Shown: positions 5,969-15,093 of the stretch, piece by piece
How the letters are laid out: each line of letters opens with the position of its first letter
Numbering within the stretch: the first letter of the stretch is position 1
Origin: CAVWTN01 sp963757945
GTDB taxonomy: Bacteria; Vulcanimicrobiota; Vulcanimicrobiia; Vulcanimicrobiales; Vulcanimicrobiaceae
Assembly: GCA_963757945.1 (NCBI GenBank)
Contig: CAVWTN010000002.1
Location: 744,001 to 808,000, forward strand
Direction: 5' to 3'
DNA: 64,000 nucleotides
Program-made: the position numbers and the translations under genes
Notes under the pieces: generated by a model
The model's input: the letters and a program-made list of their open reading frames with translations, nothing else
What the model was told of the DNA's origin: nothing
The model's database searches: none

Positions 5969-7972
5969 GTGCTCGCGATAAATTCGAGAAATATGTCCAT
6001 CGCGGCAACCGTGCTCGCATCAGCCGTCCTCACAGCGTGCGGCGGCGGAAGCGGATCCTCACCGATCATTCCGGCGGCCAACTCTTCATTTGCGATCGCT
6101 GCTCCCAACGCGCTTTCTGCTCAGAACAGCGCATCTTCGAGTACCGCATCAACGGCCGTAGTGGCCCGAAGCGCCGCGGCCGCCACCAGCACGGTCACGC
6201 CGAACTACCTAGGCTATGTGACCTATTATTGGGGCGATCAAAGTACGTGGGCGATCAATTGCGACAAGGCAACCTACTTTCCACCGAACACATGCCTTCC
6301 CGTACACGTGCAACCAGGCGTGACGCAGTTTGACGGCCCGCCGCTGAAGGTCGGCGTCTTCGTTGCGATCTACGCCGATCCGGCCTCGGCAAACGGCACC
6401 ACGGGCCTCACGGCCTCGTGGTTCCGTACATCCACGACACCGTTCGCCGGTTCACCGCTTCCCACGGGCTACGTCGCACCGGCTCCGACGCCGACACCAT
6501 CGTCCGCGCCAAGCACCGCGCCGACGACGGCTCCGACGGCGGCCGCGACGGCGGCCCCGAACTACCTGGGATACATCACCTACTATTGGGGCAATCGCAC
6601 GACGTGGGCGATCAACTGCGACAAGCCGACGTATTTCCCGCCGAACACGTGCCTCGCGGTTCACGTGCCGGCCAGCGCCGTGCAGCTCAGCGGTCCGCCG
6701 CTGGCAGTGGGCGACTTCGTGGCAATCTATGCCGACCCGAACACGTCGAATAAAACGAACGGGTTGAACGTCCTGTCGTTCAGCACGTCGACGACCCCAT
6801 TCCCAGGCTCTCCGTTACCGAACGGCTACACGGGCCCGGTGCCGACATCGGCGCCGTCAACCGCACCGACCGTTGGACCGACGGTCGCACCAACCATCGC
6901 ACCGACGACGGCACCAACCGTTGCACCGACGACGGCACCAACGGTCGCACCAACGGCGAAACCGACCGTTCCGCCGCCGGCCCCGACTCCGCCCGCGCCG
7001 CCGAGCGGCGGTGCGTACCCGGCCGCGGGCTGGCCGCAGTGGTCCAGCGCCAGCGTCATGCTGCAGCGGCTTGACAATCGCAACCCCGCAAGCCATATCG
7101 CATCATGGTCGGCGACTGCGAATTCCTACTACAACTCGCACGGCGGCATCGGCAACTGGTGGTCACAGTTCCCGTTGCAAATCGGCAGCAACGATGACGG
7201 CGGCATGCCGGTCTATCTCTCGAAGAGCTCAGACCCGACCGTCAAGATCCATTGCACGGCATATAGCTGCTCGTCGCTCGAAGGGCAGACCATCCACATC
7301 CCAAGCAACGCGATTCCGGGGCAGGCGCAATCCGGCTCTGATAAGCAGATGATCGTCGTCGATCCGAGCGGCCGCTACTCGTACGAAATGTACCAGGCTC
7401 AGAACGTCCTCTCGAGCGGCAATATCTCATCCGGGCAAGCGTTCGACACGTATACGAGCGTGGCGTGGGCGCAGACCTACACCGGCGCGGTCGACAACGG
7501 GCTCGTCTCGCTCTTATCAGGAATGGTATCGGCTCAAGACTTGCTGCAAGGTTCGATCAATCACGCCGTCCTGATCGGGTCTCCGTGCTCGACGGGCACC
7601 GTGTACCCAAGCATCGCCAAGCCCGACGTCAACTGCTCGGGCGGAACCGGCGCGCCGGTCGGCGCGAGACTGTGGCTGAACCGTACCGATGCGCAAGTCG
7701 ATGCTGCGGTATCGGACCCAGTGCAGCGGATCGTCGCGAAAGCGCTCATCCACTACGGCGGGTACATCCACGATTCGACGGGCGTCTCGCAGTGGATGGT
7801 CCGGCGGACCGGAGCACAGCGCGACCCCGACAAATCCGCCTGGGCGGCAGCCGCGGCGCAATACGGGATTCCGACAAACGGATCGAGAGTTTGGATTCCG
7901 GACGGCTGGCCGGCCGCAATCACCAACTACTTCGTCTGGCTCGACCCCTGCGTGACGCAGCAATCCTGCTGA
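5969..7972 (+). CDS. Large modular secreted lipoprotein with tandem repeats and Pro/Thr stalk
   Basis: A 667-residue predicted lipoprotein. A short signal ends in a lipobox LTAC (Cys24). Two ~90-residue repeats follow (about 79-170 and 198-288), each beginning NYLGY(V/I)TYYWG and holding a Cys pair 11 residues apart (98/109 and 217/228). Residues 289-348 are a stalk of APT(T/V) repeats. The C-terminal 320 residues (from PAAGWPQWSS) include MIVVDPSGRYSYEMYQA and ALIHYGGYIHDSTG, resembling a domain of actinobacterial secreted proteins with no name I can assign. A GTG start at 5969 follows AGGAG by 9 bases. Function is unknown; a surface or cell-wall role is inferred. Confidence 0.85.
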   Translation: MLAINSRNMSIAATVLASAVLTACGGGSGSSPIIPAANSSFAIAAPNALSAQNSASSSTASTAVVARSAAAATSTVTPNYLGYVTYYWGDQSTWAINCDKATYFPPNTCLPVHVQPGVTQFDGPPLKVGVFVAIYADPASANGTTGLTASWFRTSTTPFAGSPLPTGYVAPAPTPTPSSAPSTAPTTAPTAAATAAPNYLGYITYYWGNRTTWAINCDKPTYFPPNTCLAVHVPASAVQLSGPPLAVGDFVAIYADPNTSNKTNGLNVLSFSTSTTPFPGSPLPNGYTGPVPTSAPSTAPTVGPTVAPTIAPTTAPTVAPTTAPTVAPTAKPTVPPPAPTPPAPPSGGAYPAAGWPQWSSASVMLQRLDNRNPASHIASWSATANSYYNSHGGIGNWWSQFPLQIGSNDDGGMPVYLSKSSDPTVKIHCTAYSCSSLEGQTIHIPSNAIPGQAQSGSDKQMIVVDPSGRYSYEMYQAQNVLSSGNISSGQAFDTYTSVAWAQTYTGAVDNGLVSLLSGMVSAQDLLQGSINHAVLIGSPCSTGTVYPSIAKPDVNCSGGTGAPVGARLWLNRTDAQVDAAVSDPVQRIVAKALIHYGGYIHDSTGVSQWMVRRTGAQRDPDKSAWAAAAAQYGIPTNGSRVWIPDGWPAAITNYFVWLDPCVTQQSC

Positions 7973-8004
7973 TCGGCAAACCGAACGCCTGAACGAAAAG
8001 CACG

Positions 8005-8047
8005 AAACCTCGCCCGCGATCCTCTCAGGAGGAACCGGGCGGGGTTT
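8005..8047. terminator. Strong bidirectional terminator hairpin
   Basis: AAACCTCGCCCG (8005-8016) pairs with CGGGCGGGGTTT (8036-8047) over 12 base pairs with one G-T wobble. The loop itself contains a TCCT/AGGA mini-stem. It sits between the convergent lipoprotein and GGDEF/EAL genes, and both strands have T-rich tails, so it can end both transcripts. Confidence 0.75.
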
Positions 8048-8068
8048 CACGGTTTCAAACCCGGCCGC

Positions 8069-10330
8069 TCAGCGCCCGATCGCCGACGCGGGCCCCGGCC
8101 GCCCGTAGAAATAGCCCTGCGCGAAGGCGCAGTTGTGCCGGCGCAAAAAGGCCGCTTGCGCTTCCGTTTCGACGCCCTCGGCCACGACCGCAAGGTCCAG
8201 CCCCGCTGCGATCGCAAGGATCGTGCGCACGATCGCTTCATCGTTCTCGGCGGGCACGGCGGTGCCGATCTCCCGGATGAAGCTCATATCGATCTTGAGA
8301 ACGTCGAGCGGAAAACGTCTCAAGTACGCGAGGCTGGAATAGCCCGTGCCGAAATCGTCGAGCGCGATCCGCACTCCGCAATCCCGGATCGCCTGCAGCG
8401 TGCGTGCCGTCGACTCAGGCGAGCGCATCACCGCATTCTCCGTCACCTCCAGGACCAGCCGCCGCGCTTGCAGCCCCGTCCGTTCGAGCGCCTCGCGAAC
8501 GGTCTGCACGAGTTGCGGCGAATCGAATTGACGGGCCGAGACGTTCGCGCCGATCGCAATATCCAAACCGGCGTCCTGCCAGCGTTTGCCCTGCGCGCAG
8601 GCCTGCTCGATCGCCCACGCGCCGATCGGCACGATCAATCCGGAGGCCTCGGCGAGCGCGATGAAACGCGACGGCGGGATCGTTCCGAGCACCGGATGGT
8701 TCCAGCGCAAGAGCGCCTCGACACCGTGCATCGATCCGTCCTGCACGCTGACGACCGGCTGGTAAACGAGCGAAAACTCACCGCGCTCCAGCGCGTGGTG
8801 GAGTTCCGAATCGAGCATCAGTTGCGTGGAATCGATCGCCTGAGCGCCGGCGTCGTGCAACATCACCGCGGAGTGGCTCTGCTTTGCCGCATACATCGCA
8901 GCATCCGCTCGCCGGATCAGATCGTCGGCATCGCGCCCGTCGTCCGGGTAGATCGCGACGCCGACGCTCGCGCTGACGTACACCTCCTGCGCGCCGACGC
9001 GAAACGGAGGCCGCAGCACCTCGACGATGCGCCGCGCGATCGCTTCGGCTTCCTTCGCCGATTCGACGCCGCGCAGCAAAAGCAGAAACTCGTCCCCGCC
9101 GATGCGCGCGATCGTGTCTTCACCGCGGACGCTGCCCCGGAACCGGCGGGCGATCTCGCGCAGCAGCGCATCGCCGGCAGCGTGTCCGAGTCCGTCGTTG
9201 ATCAGCTTGAACCGGTCGAGGTCGAGAAGCGCAAGCCCCAGACGCTGCTTGCGCCGCGTCGCCACGGCGATGGACTGCGCGAAGCGGTCGGCAAACAATG
9301 CGCGGTTCGGCAGATCCGTCAGCGGATCGTATAACGCTCTGCGCTCGAGCCTGCGCCGTTCGGCATCCCGTTCGATCGCGATCTCGGCGAGCCTCGCGCC
9401 TTCGGCGACGACGCGAGATTCCACGTCGGCGAAAGCGCCCGCCTCGCTTGCGTACAGCACGAGCGCGCCGCTGATCGTGCGCTCGCCGGCGCCGATCGGG
9501 AAGGCCCAGAATGCGTGCAATCCGGCAGCCGCGAATCGCGCGTACCCTTCCCACGACGCGCCGGCTGCCGTTCCATCGTATCGGCATGGGCGTCCGGCCA
9601 AGAGTTGCTCGCGAATCCCCAAGGGCAGCGCGTCGAGCGGGATCGGCTGCTCCAAGGCCGCGCCGCTGGGTCGCCGATTCTTGCCGACGGCGACGTGGCG
9701 CAGCCCGCCGCCGGAGGCCCTCGCGATGCTCACGACGAGCCGGTCGGAGAACGACTGCACCATCTCGACGATCAGACCGAAGAGCGTCTCCAGCCGGGCG
9801 CCCGCCGCGATGCTCTCGAGCACGGCCGTGCGGCCCCGTTCCAGAATCTGCGCCCGCTTGCGCGGCGTGGCGTCACGTTTGACGACGACGAGATGCGTGC
9901 AAGCGCCGTCCGGCGCGCACAGCGGCGTGAGGCTATCGTCGGCCCAAAAACGGCTCCCGTCCTTGCGATACTGGAGCAGTTCGGCCGACCAGGCCTCGCG
10001 GCGCCCGACGCTCGCGGCCATGCTCTCGAGCACGCGAATGTCGGTGAGCGGTCCGAACAACAGGCTCGGCGAGCCGCCCGCGACGTCGTCGAACTCGTAG
10101 CCGGTCAGGCGCGTGAACGCCGCGTTGACCCAGGCGATCCGCGGGCCGTCCTCGCCGGCCGCCGCCAGATCCAAGATCATCACCGCATCGCTCGCGCGCT
10201 CGATGTAGGCCTCGATCAGCGCGCGCGGGGCGGCGGGCCGAGGGGCGTCCAGCGCTTGAGTCCGTCCGTCGAAAATCACATTATGGGAATCGGCCGGTCC
10301 GCGCACCGGCAGTAGTCCGGCCCGCAGCAA
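8069..10330 (-). CDS. PAS-GAF-GGDEF-EAL cyclic-di-GMP signalling protein
   Basis: A soluble, up to 753-residue regulator of cyclic-di-GMP. A PAS domain (about 40-165; NAAFTRLTGYEFDDV) is followed by a GAF-like region (170-330). A diguanylate cyclase domain has an intact ARIGGDEF active site, and an EAL phosphodiesterase domain has intact EALLRW, DDFGTGYSSL and EGVET motifs. Both catalytic halves therefore look active, and the PAS/GAF input may choose between them. No membrane segment is seen. The longest start is a TTG at 10330; GTG codons at 10306 and 10279 are possible. It is divergent from rlmH and ends at a shared terminator. Confidence 0.9.
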   Translation of the reverse strand: MLRAGLLPVRGPADSHNVIFDGRTQALDAPRPAAPRALIEAYIERASDAVMILDLAAAGEDGPRIAWVNAAFTRLTGYEFDDVAGGSPSLLFGPLTDIRVLESMAASVGRREAWSAELLQYRKDGSRFWADDSLTPLCAPDGACTHLVVVKRDATPRKRAQILERGRTAVLESIAAGARLETLFGLIVEMVQSFSDRLVVSIARASGGGLRHVAVGKNRRPSGAALEQPIPLDALPLGIREQLLAGRPCRYDGTAAGASWEGYARFAAAGLHAFWAFPIGAGERTISGALVLYASEAGAFADVESRVVAEGARLAEIAIERDAERRRLERRALYDPLTDLPNRALFADRFAQSIAVATRRKQRLGLALLDLDRFKLINDGLGHAAGDALLREIARRFRGSVRGEDTIARIGGDEFLLLLRGVESAKEAEAIARRIVEVLRPPFRVGAQEVYVSASVGVAIYPDDGRDADDLIRRADAAMYAAKQSHSAVMLHDAGAQAIDSTQLMLDSELHHALERGEFSLVYQPVVSVQDGSMHGVEALLRWNHPVLGTIPPSRFIALAEASGLIVPIGAWAIEQACAQGKRWQDAGLDIAIGANVSARQFDSPQLVQTVREALERTGLQARRLVLEVTENAVMRSPESTARTLQAIRDCGVRIALDDFGTGYSSLAYLRRFPLDVLKIDMSFIREIGTAVPAENDEAIVRTILAIAAGLDLAVVAEGVETEAQAAFLRRHNCAFAQGYFYGRPGPASAIGR

Positions 10331-10359
10331 ACTTCGCGATCTTCGACGAAACGCCAGGC

Positions 10360-10821
10360 GTGAAACTGCGCCTGATCGCCGTGGGCGGCATCCGCGAACA
10401 TTACATCGCCGAGGCGGCCGCGGATTTTCGGCGGCGGCTGCAGCGCATGACGCCCTACGAAGAGCAAGAGGTCGCGGCCTCTCACGGCCGCGACCCGGCC
10501 CGCGCGATGCGTGAGGAAGCCGAACGGATCCGCCGCGCGCTCGGACCCGAGGATACCGTGTGGCTGCTGGAGCGCAGCGGCCGTTCGTTCACGAGCGTGC
10601 AGCTGGCGGAGCGTCTGGGCGCCCTGGAATTGGGCGGCGCCCGCAGGCTGACGCTGATCGTCGCAGGGGCGTTCGGAGCCGACCCTTCGCTGCTCGAACG
10701 CGCCGATCTGTGCTGGTCCCTCTCGCCGCTGACGTTCCTGCACGAGTGGGCCCGCGCGATCGTGATCGAGCAACTCTATCGGGCCACGAAGATCCGGCGC
10801 AACGAGCCCTACAGCCACTAG
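10360..10821 (+). CDS. rlmH: RlmH, 23S rRNA pseudouridine-1915 N3-methyltransferase
   Basis: SPOUT-class methyltransferase that modifies pseudouridine 1915 in helix 69 of 23S rRNA, in 70S ribosomes. The 153-residue protein has the usual length and the knot motifs: LLERSGRSFTSVQLAERL, TLIVAGAFGADPSLL and the C-terminal LSPLTFLHEWARAIVIEQLYRATKI with the conserved YSH end. GTG start. It precedes argS by 49 bases on the same strand and is divergent from the GGDEF/EAL gene. Confidence 0.95.
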   Translation: MKLRLIAVGGIREHYIAEAAADFRRRLQRMTPYEEQEVAASHGRDPARAMREEAERIRRALGPEDTVWLLERSGRSFTSVQLAERLGALELGGARRLTLIVAGAFGADPSLLERADLCWSLSPLTFLHEWARAIVIEQLYRATKIRRNEPYSH

Positions 10822-10870
10822 GCCGCGGCCCCGCGCGGAGCCCCGAGGGACGCCGACGAAGGCTCGGGAG

Positions 10871-12562
10871 ATGATCTCGGAGAGTTTGGAATTGGATCCG
10901 CTGGCGCGTATCGGCGCGGCGCTGCGGGAGACGGCGCGTAGCCTGACCGGCGAGGAGCCGCCGGCGGTCACGTTCGAGAGCCCGCGCAACCCCGCGTTCG
11001 GCGATTTCGCGACGAACCTCGCGTTCGGACTCGCGAAGACGCTGCGGCAACCGCCGCAAGTGCTCGCGCAGCGTCTGATCGAGCGGACCCTGGAGCGGGA
11101 GCCCGCCCTCGCGAGCCTCGCAGAGCCGAGCGCCGCGGGCGGCTTCATCAACTTGCGCTTGGCGCCGGCCTGCTGGCACGCCGTGATCGCCCGCATCCTG
11201 CGCGAAGGCGAGCGCTACGGGCGCGGCGCGCCGAGCGGGAAGCACGTTTCGCTCGAATACGGCAGCGCGAACCCGACGGGCCCCCTGCTCGTCGTTCAGG
11301 GGCGCACGCTTTCGATCGGTTCCGCGCTCGCCGCCGCCCTGCGCTTCTTGGGCGACGAAGTGACCACGGAGTGGATCATCAACGATGCCGGCTCGCAGAT
11401 CGACCAGCTCCGCCGCTCGCTCTACGCGCGCTACCGGCAGCTGTGGGAACCCGATTTTCCGTTCCCCGAGGACGGCTATCCCGGCGACTACCTCGTTCCG
11501 CTGGCGGAGCAATTGCGCGCGCGTGACGGCGAGCGCTGGCGCACGGCGGACGAGCGCGAATGGGGGCCGGCGCTGGGGACGTTCGGCCGCGACGCGATCG
11601 TCGCGCACCAGCAAGCGGTCGCGGAGCGCTTCCGCGCGCGCAACGATCTCTGGCAAAGCGAAAAGGAACTTCACGACGACGGCAACGTCGAGGCCGGGAT
11701 CGCGCGCTTACGCGCCTTGGATCTGATCGACGAGCGAGACGGCGCGCTGTGGGTGCGAACGACGGCACACGGCGACGACGAGGACCGCGTCGTCGTTCGC
11801 GCCGACGGCCGCCCGACGTATTACGCGGGCGACGTCGCGTACCATTACGAGAAGTTCCAGCGCGGGGCCGATAGCGTGATCGACATCCTCGGCCCCGATC
11901 ATCACGGCTACATCAGCCGCTTGAACACGCTGGCGATCGCCTACGGGCACCCCGGCAAGATCGAGGTCTTGACGACGGGGCAGATGACGCTCAAACGCGG
12001 CGAGGAGATCGTCTCGATGTCCAAGCGCGCCGGGCACATCGTCACGCTCGAAGACATCGTCGACGAAGTCGGCGTCGACGCGGCGCGCTTCTTCTTCTTG
12101 ATCCCAAGCGCCGAATCTCCGATGACCTTCGATCTGGAACTCGCGAAGGAACAGTCCAGCGAAAACCCGGTCTACTACGTGCAATACGGGCACGCGCGCA
12201 TCGCCTCGATCGAGCGCAAAGCGGCGCCGGAGCTGCTCGCGCGGGCTTTGCGCGGCGCCGATCTCGCGCGGCTCGTCGAACCCGCCGAACTCGCGCTCGC
12301 TCGGCGGCTCGCAAGCTTCCCGGCGCGCGTGCGCTCGACGGCGGAAGGGCGCGCGCCGCATCGGCTGGCCCGCTACGCGCAAGACATCGCGGCCGATTTC
12401 CATCAATTCTACATGGCCTGCACCGTCCTCGGCGAGGACGAGGAGCTTTCGGCGGCGCGCCTGGCGCTCGTGCACGCCGCGAAGCTCGTGCTGGCGCAGA
12501 CGCTCGCGATCCTGGGCGTGAGCGCGCCGGAGCAGATGGAACGGAGCGAACGCGAAGGATGA
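10871..12562 (+). CDS. argS: Arginyl-tRNA synthetase with degenerate HIGH motif
   Basis: Charges tRNA-Arg. The 563-residue protein shows the class I ArgRS layout: an N-terminal additional domain (FGDFATNLAFGLAK), the catalytic core, SMSKRAG as the KMSK loop, and a C-terminal DALR anticodon domain from about 450. Oddly, the HIGH signature is missing. After SANPTGPL, where HxGH is expected, it reads LVVQ before GRTLSIG. Similar substitutions may exist in some ArgRS lineages, so the enzyme is probably active, but this deserves checking. ATG start; its stop overlaps the next gene by 4 bp. Confidence 0.93.
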   Translation: MISESLELDPLARIGAALRETARSLTGEEPPAVTFESPRNPAFGDFATNLAFGLAKTLRQPPQVLAQRLIERTLEREPALASLAEPSAAGGFINLRLAPACWHAVIARILREGERYGRGAPSGKHVSLEYGSANPTGPLLVVQGRTLSIGSALAAALRFLGDEVTTEWIINDAGSQIDQLRRSLYARYRQLWEPDFPFPEDGYPGDYLVPLAEQLRARDGERWRTADEREWGPALGTFGRDAIVAHQQAVAERFRARNDLWQSEKELHDDGNVEAGIARLRALDLIDERDGALWVRTTAHGDDEDRVVVRADGRPTYYAGDVAYHYEKFQRGADSVIDILGPDHHGYISRLNTLAIAYGHPGKIEVLTTGQMTLKRGEEIVSMSKRAGHIVTLEDIVDEVGVDAARFFFLIPSAESPMTFDLELAKEQSSENPVYYVQYGHARIASIERKAAPELLARALRGADLARLVEPAELALARRLASFPARVRSTAEGRAPHRLARYAQDIAADFHQFYMACTVLGEDEELSAARLALVHAAKLVLAQTLAILGVSAPEQMERSEREG

Positions 12563-14004
12563 GCCCGCTCGCGGCGCAGGCGTCCACGGACGAAGCGTCG
12601 CGCCTCGAGCGGATGCGCGCCCTCTTCGCCGCACAGCGCGCGGCCGCACGACGCGACGTGCCGCCGGCCGAGAAGCGTCGCGCGCAATTGATCGCGCTCG
12701 AACGCGTGCTCGGCGCGCACGAAGCGGAGATCTGCCGGGCGATCGATGCCGACTTCGGTCACCGTTCGTCCTACGAGACGCGCATGGTCGACGTGCTCGC
12801 CTCGATCAACAGCGCGCGCTACGCGCGCGCGAATCTACGTCGTTGGCTGCGCCCGCAGCCACGACGTGTCTCAGCCTGGTTTTTGCCCGCGACCGCGTAC
12901 GTCTGCCGGCGGCCTCTCGGCGTGGTCGGGATCATCGCGCCGTGGAATTACCCGGTGCACCTGGGGATCGCTCCGCTCGCGGCGGCGCTCGCGGCCGGGA
13001 ACCGCGTGATGCTCAAGCTCTCGGAGGCGGCGCCCAACAGCTCCGCGCTCGTGGCCCGCTTGCTGGGCGAGACGTTCGCGAGCGAGGACGTGTGCGTCGT
13101 CGAAGGCGGCGTGGAGATCGCCCGCGCGTTCTCGGCGTTGCCGTTCGATCGCCTCTTCTTCACCGGCTCGACGGCGGTCGGCAAGGCCGTGATGCATGCG
13201 GCCGCCGATAACCTCACGCCCGTCACGCTCGAGCTCGGCGGGAAGAGCCCGGCGCTCGTCGCAGCCGACGCGCCGCTCGCCGTCGCCGCGCGCCGCATCA
13301 TGTGGGGAAAACTGTTCAACGCGGGCCAGACGTGCATCGCTCCGGACTACGCGCTCGTCCCGCGCGAGCGGCTCGAGGCGTTCATCACCGCGGCGCGTGA
13401 GGCCGTTCGCGAGTTGGCGCCGCCCGCGCACGCCGGGGACCGGACGGCGATCGCGAGCGACGCCGGGTACGCGCGGCTGCACGCGCTGCTCGACGACGCG
13501 CGAGCCCACGGCGCCGCCGTCATCGAACTCGGCGACGGCCATGACGCGGCGGGTCGCGCCTTCGCACCCACGCTCGTCGTCGGCGCGGACGACGCCGCGC
13601 GCGTGATGCGCGAGGAGATCTTCGGCCCGATCCTGCCGCTCCTGCCGTACGAGGGGTTCGAGGAGGCGCTCGCACGGATCGACCGGCTTCCCCCGCCGCT
13701 CGCGGCCTATCTGTTCACCGCGGACGCGGCGCTGCGCGAACGGTTCCTCGCCGCCGTCCCTGCCGGCGGCGTGACGATCGACGACACGCTGCTGCACTAC
13801 ATGCAGGACGATCTGCCGTTCGGAGGGCACCGCGCAAGCGGGATCGGCCGCTATCACGGACGCGAGGGCTTCGAGACGTTCTCGCGCGCGCAGGCGGTCT
13901 ACGTGCAGCGCGGCGTGGGCGCGTTCGCGGGGACCGACCTGCTACGGCCGCCCTACGGCATCGTGGCCGACGGCCTCCTGCGGCTGATGAAGCTCCGGTT
14001 CTGA
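12559..14004 (+). CDS. NAD(P)-dependent aldehyde dehydrogenase (coniferyl-aldehyde-type)
   Basis: Oxidises an aldehyde to its carboxylic acid. The 481-residue protein has the cofactor site (IIAPWNYPVHL, FTGSTAVGK), the general base Glu in LELGGKSP and the nucleophile Cys in NAGQTCIAPDY. The overall pattern, short N-terminus and C-terminal extension match class 3-like/coniferyl-aldehyde dehydrogenases, but the substrate cannot be read from sequence. Translation is coupled to argS by an ATGA overlap, an unusual pairing. The 3' end overlaps the convergent exporter gene by 63 bp. Confidence 0.88.
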   Translation: MSPLAAQASTDEASRLERMRALFAAQRAAARRDVPPAEKRRAQLIALERVLGAHEAEICRAIDADFGHRSSYETRMVDVLASINSARYARANLRRWLRPQPRRVSAWFLPATAYVCRRPLGVVGIIAPWNYPVHLGIAPLAAALAAGNRVMLKLSEAAPNSSALVARLLGETFASEDVCVVEGGVEIARAFSALPFDRLFFTGSTAVGKAVMHAAADNLTPVTLELGGKSPALVAADAPLAVAARRIMWGKLFNAGQTCIAPDYALVPRERLEAFITAAREAVRELAPPAHAGDRTAIASDAGYARLHALLDDARAHGAAVIELGDGHDAAGRAFAPTLVVGADDAARVMREEIFGPILPLLPYEGFEEALARIDRLPPPLAAYLFTADAALRERFLAAVPAGGVTIDDTLLHYMQDDLPFGGHRASGIGRYHGREGFETFSRAQAVYVQRGVGAFAGTDLLRPPYGIVADGLLRLMKLRF

Positions 14005-15093
14005 GGCGGCGAACTCCGCGGCGAGCTCCGATTGTTCGCTCGCCATCCAGTCGCGGAAAAATCTCCAAACGACCTTGATGAGCGCCGCCGCCGGGATGCC
14101 GAGCAACAGGCCCGGCAGCCCGAACAGTTCTCCGCCGGCGAAGACCGCGAACATGACGACGACCGGCGAGACGCCCAGGCTCTCCGACATGACCTTCGGC
14201 ACGAGCAGCGTATCCGAGATGCGCGCGACGACGAAGACGATCGCGGTGACCCACGCCATCGTCGCGAACCCCTGCGGCGCCGCCAGAACGAGCGCGACGA
14301 TCTGCGCGAAGAGCATGCCGAAGAACGGCACCGCGTAAGCGATTCCGCTCACCACGCCGATCAGCAGCGCGAACTTGAATCCGACCGCGAAGCACCCGAT
14401 GAAGATGAACGCGCCGGTGATCGCGCAGAGGATGATCTGGCCCGCGACATACCCTCCGAAGATGCGCGCCAGCTCCGATCCGAGCGCCTGAGCCGTCGCT
14501 CGGCGGCGCCTCGGCACGAAACCGTAGAGCGTCTCGGCCATCAGGTCACCGCGCGCCAGGAAGAACGCCGAGAGCACGATCGCGGAGAGCGCGACGAAGA
14601 TCCCTGTGCCGGTGTTGATCAGGAGATCCGGCGCCGAGGCGACGGCCGAGTTCAGGAACTCCGTCGCGCGATCGCCGAGGTAATTGCGCAGATCCACCGT
14701 GCCGTGCGGCAGGATCTGATCGCCGAGCCGTTTCCGGACGAACGTCTCCCCGTTCGCCACGAAGTTCTGCGTCGCCGAGACGTATTCGGGGACGTGCCCC
14801 GCGAGGATCTGCACTTGCTCGATCGTTGCCGGAATCACGAGCACGGCGATGAGCCCGAGCGCACCGAGCAGGCCCGCGAACACGATCGCGATCGCAAAAC
14901 CCCGCCGCATATGGCGTTCCAAATAGGCGACGGCCGGATGAACGCCCAGTGCAATGAACCCGGCAATGGCGAAGATCGATACCGTTCGCGGGATGCGCAT
15001 CGCCAGCAGCAAGGCCGCGATCGCGACGGCGAGCGCGATGCCGCTCAGGATGAGCCGGCGCCGCACCAGCGGCGTCTTCAGAGATTCTTGCAC
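13942..15093 (-). CDS. AI-2E family (PerM/YdiK-type) membrane transporter
   Basis: A 383-residue polytopic protein with paired hydrophobic segments at the N-terminus, a soluble stretch near 80-160 and a multi-helix C-terminal half. It carries the family signatures YAVPFFG and LLVPKVMSESLGVSPVVVMFAVFAGGELFG...LPGLLLGIPAAA. The family includes AI-2 exporters and Na+/H+ antiporters, so the cargo is unknown. A GTG start lies 16 bp inside the preceding GNAT gene, forming an operon with hisC. Confidence 0.82.
   Translation of the reverse strand: MQESLKTPLVRRRLILSGIALAVAIAALLLAMRIPRTVSIFAIAGFIALGVHPAVAYLERHMRRGFAIAIVFAGLLGALGLIAVLVIPATIEQVQILAGHVPEYVSATQNFVANGETFVRKRLGDQILPHGTVDLRNYLGDRATEFLNSAVASAPDLLINTGTGIFVALSAIVLSAFFLARGDLMAETLYGFVPRRRRATAQALGSELARIFGGYVAGQIILCAITGAFIFIGCFAVGFKFALLIGVVSGIAYAVPFFGMLFAQIVALVLAAPQGFATMAWVTAIVFVVARISDTLLVPKVMSESLGVSPVVVMFAVFAGGELFGLPGLLLGIPAAALIKVVWRFFRDWMASEQSELAAEFAASEPELHQPQEAVGHDAVGRP

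Noticed and set aside
6833..7012. CRISPR-like periodicity in the stalk-encoding DNA
   Set aside because: The period is 12-30 bases in a coding APT-repeat without spacers of equal length; it is a protein repeat.
6826..7083. Gly/Val/Ala repeat frame opposite the lipoprotein stalk
   Set aside because: It is the reverse reading of the APT-repeat codons, not a separate gene.
8135..9334. 399-codon forward frame opposite the GGDEF/EAL gene
   Set aside because: Arg-rich shadow frame; the opposite strand has complete catalytic domains.
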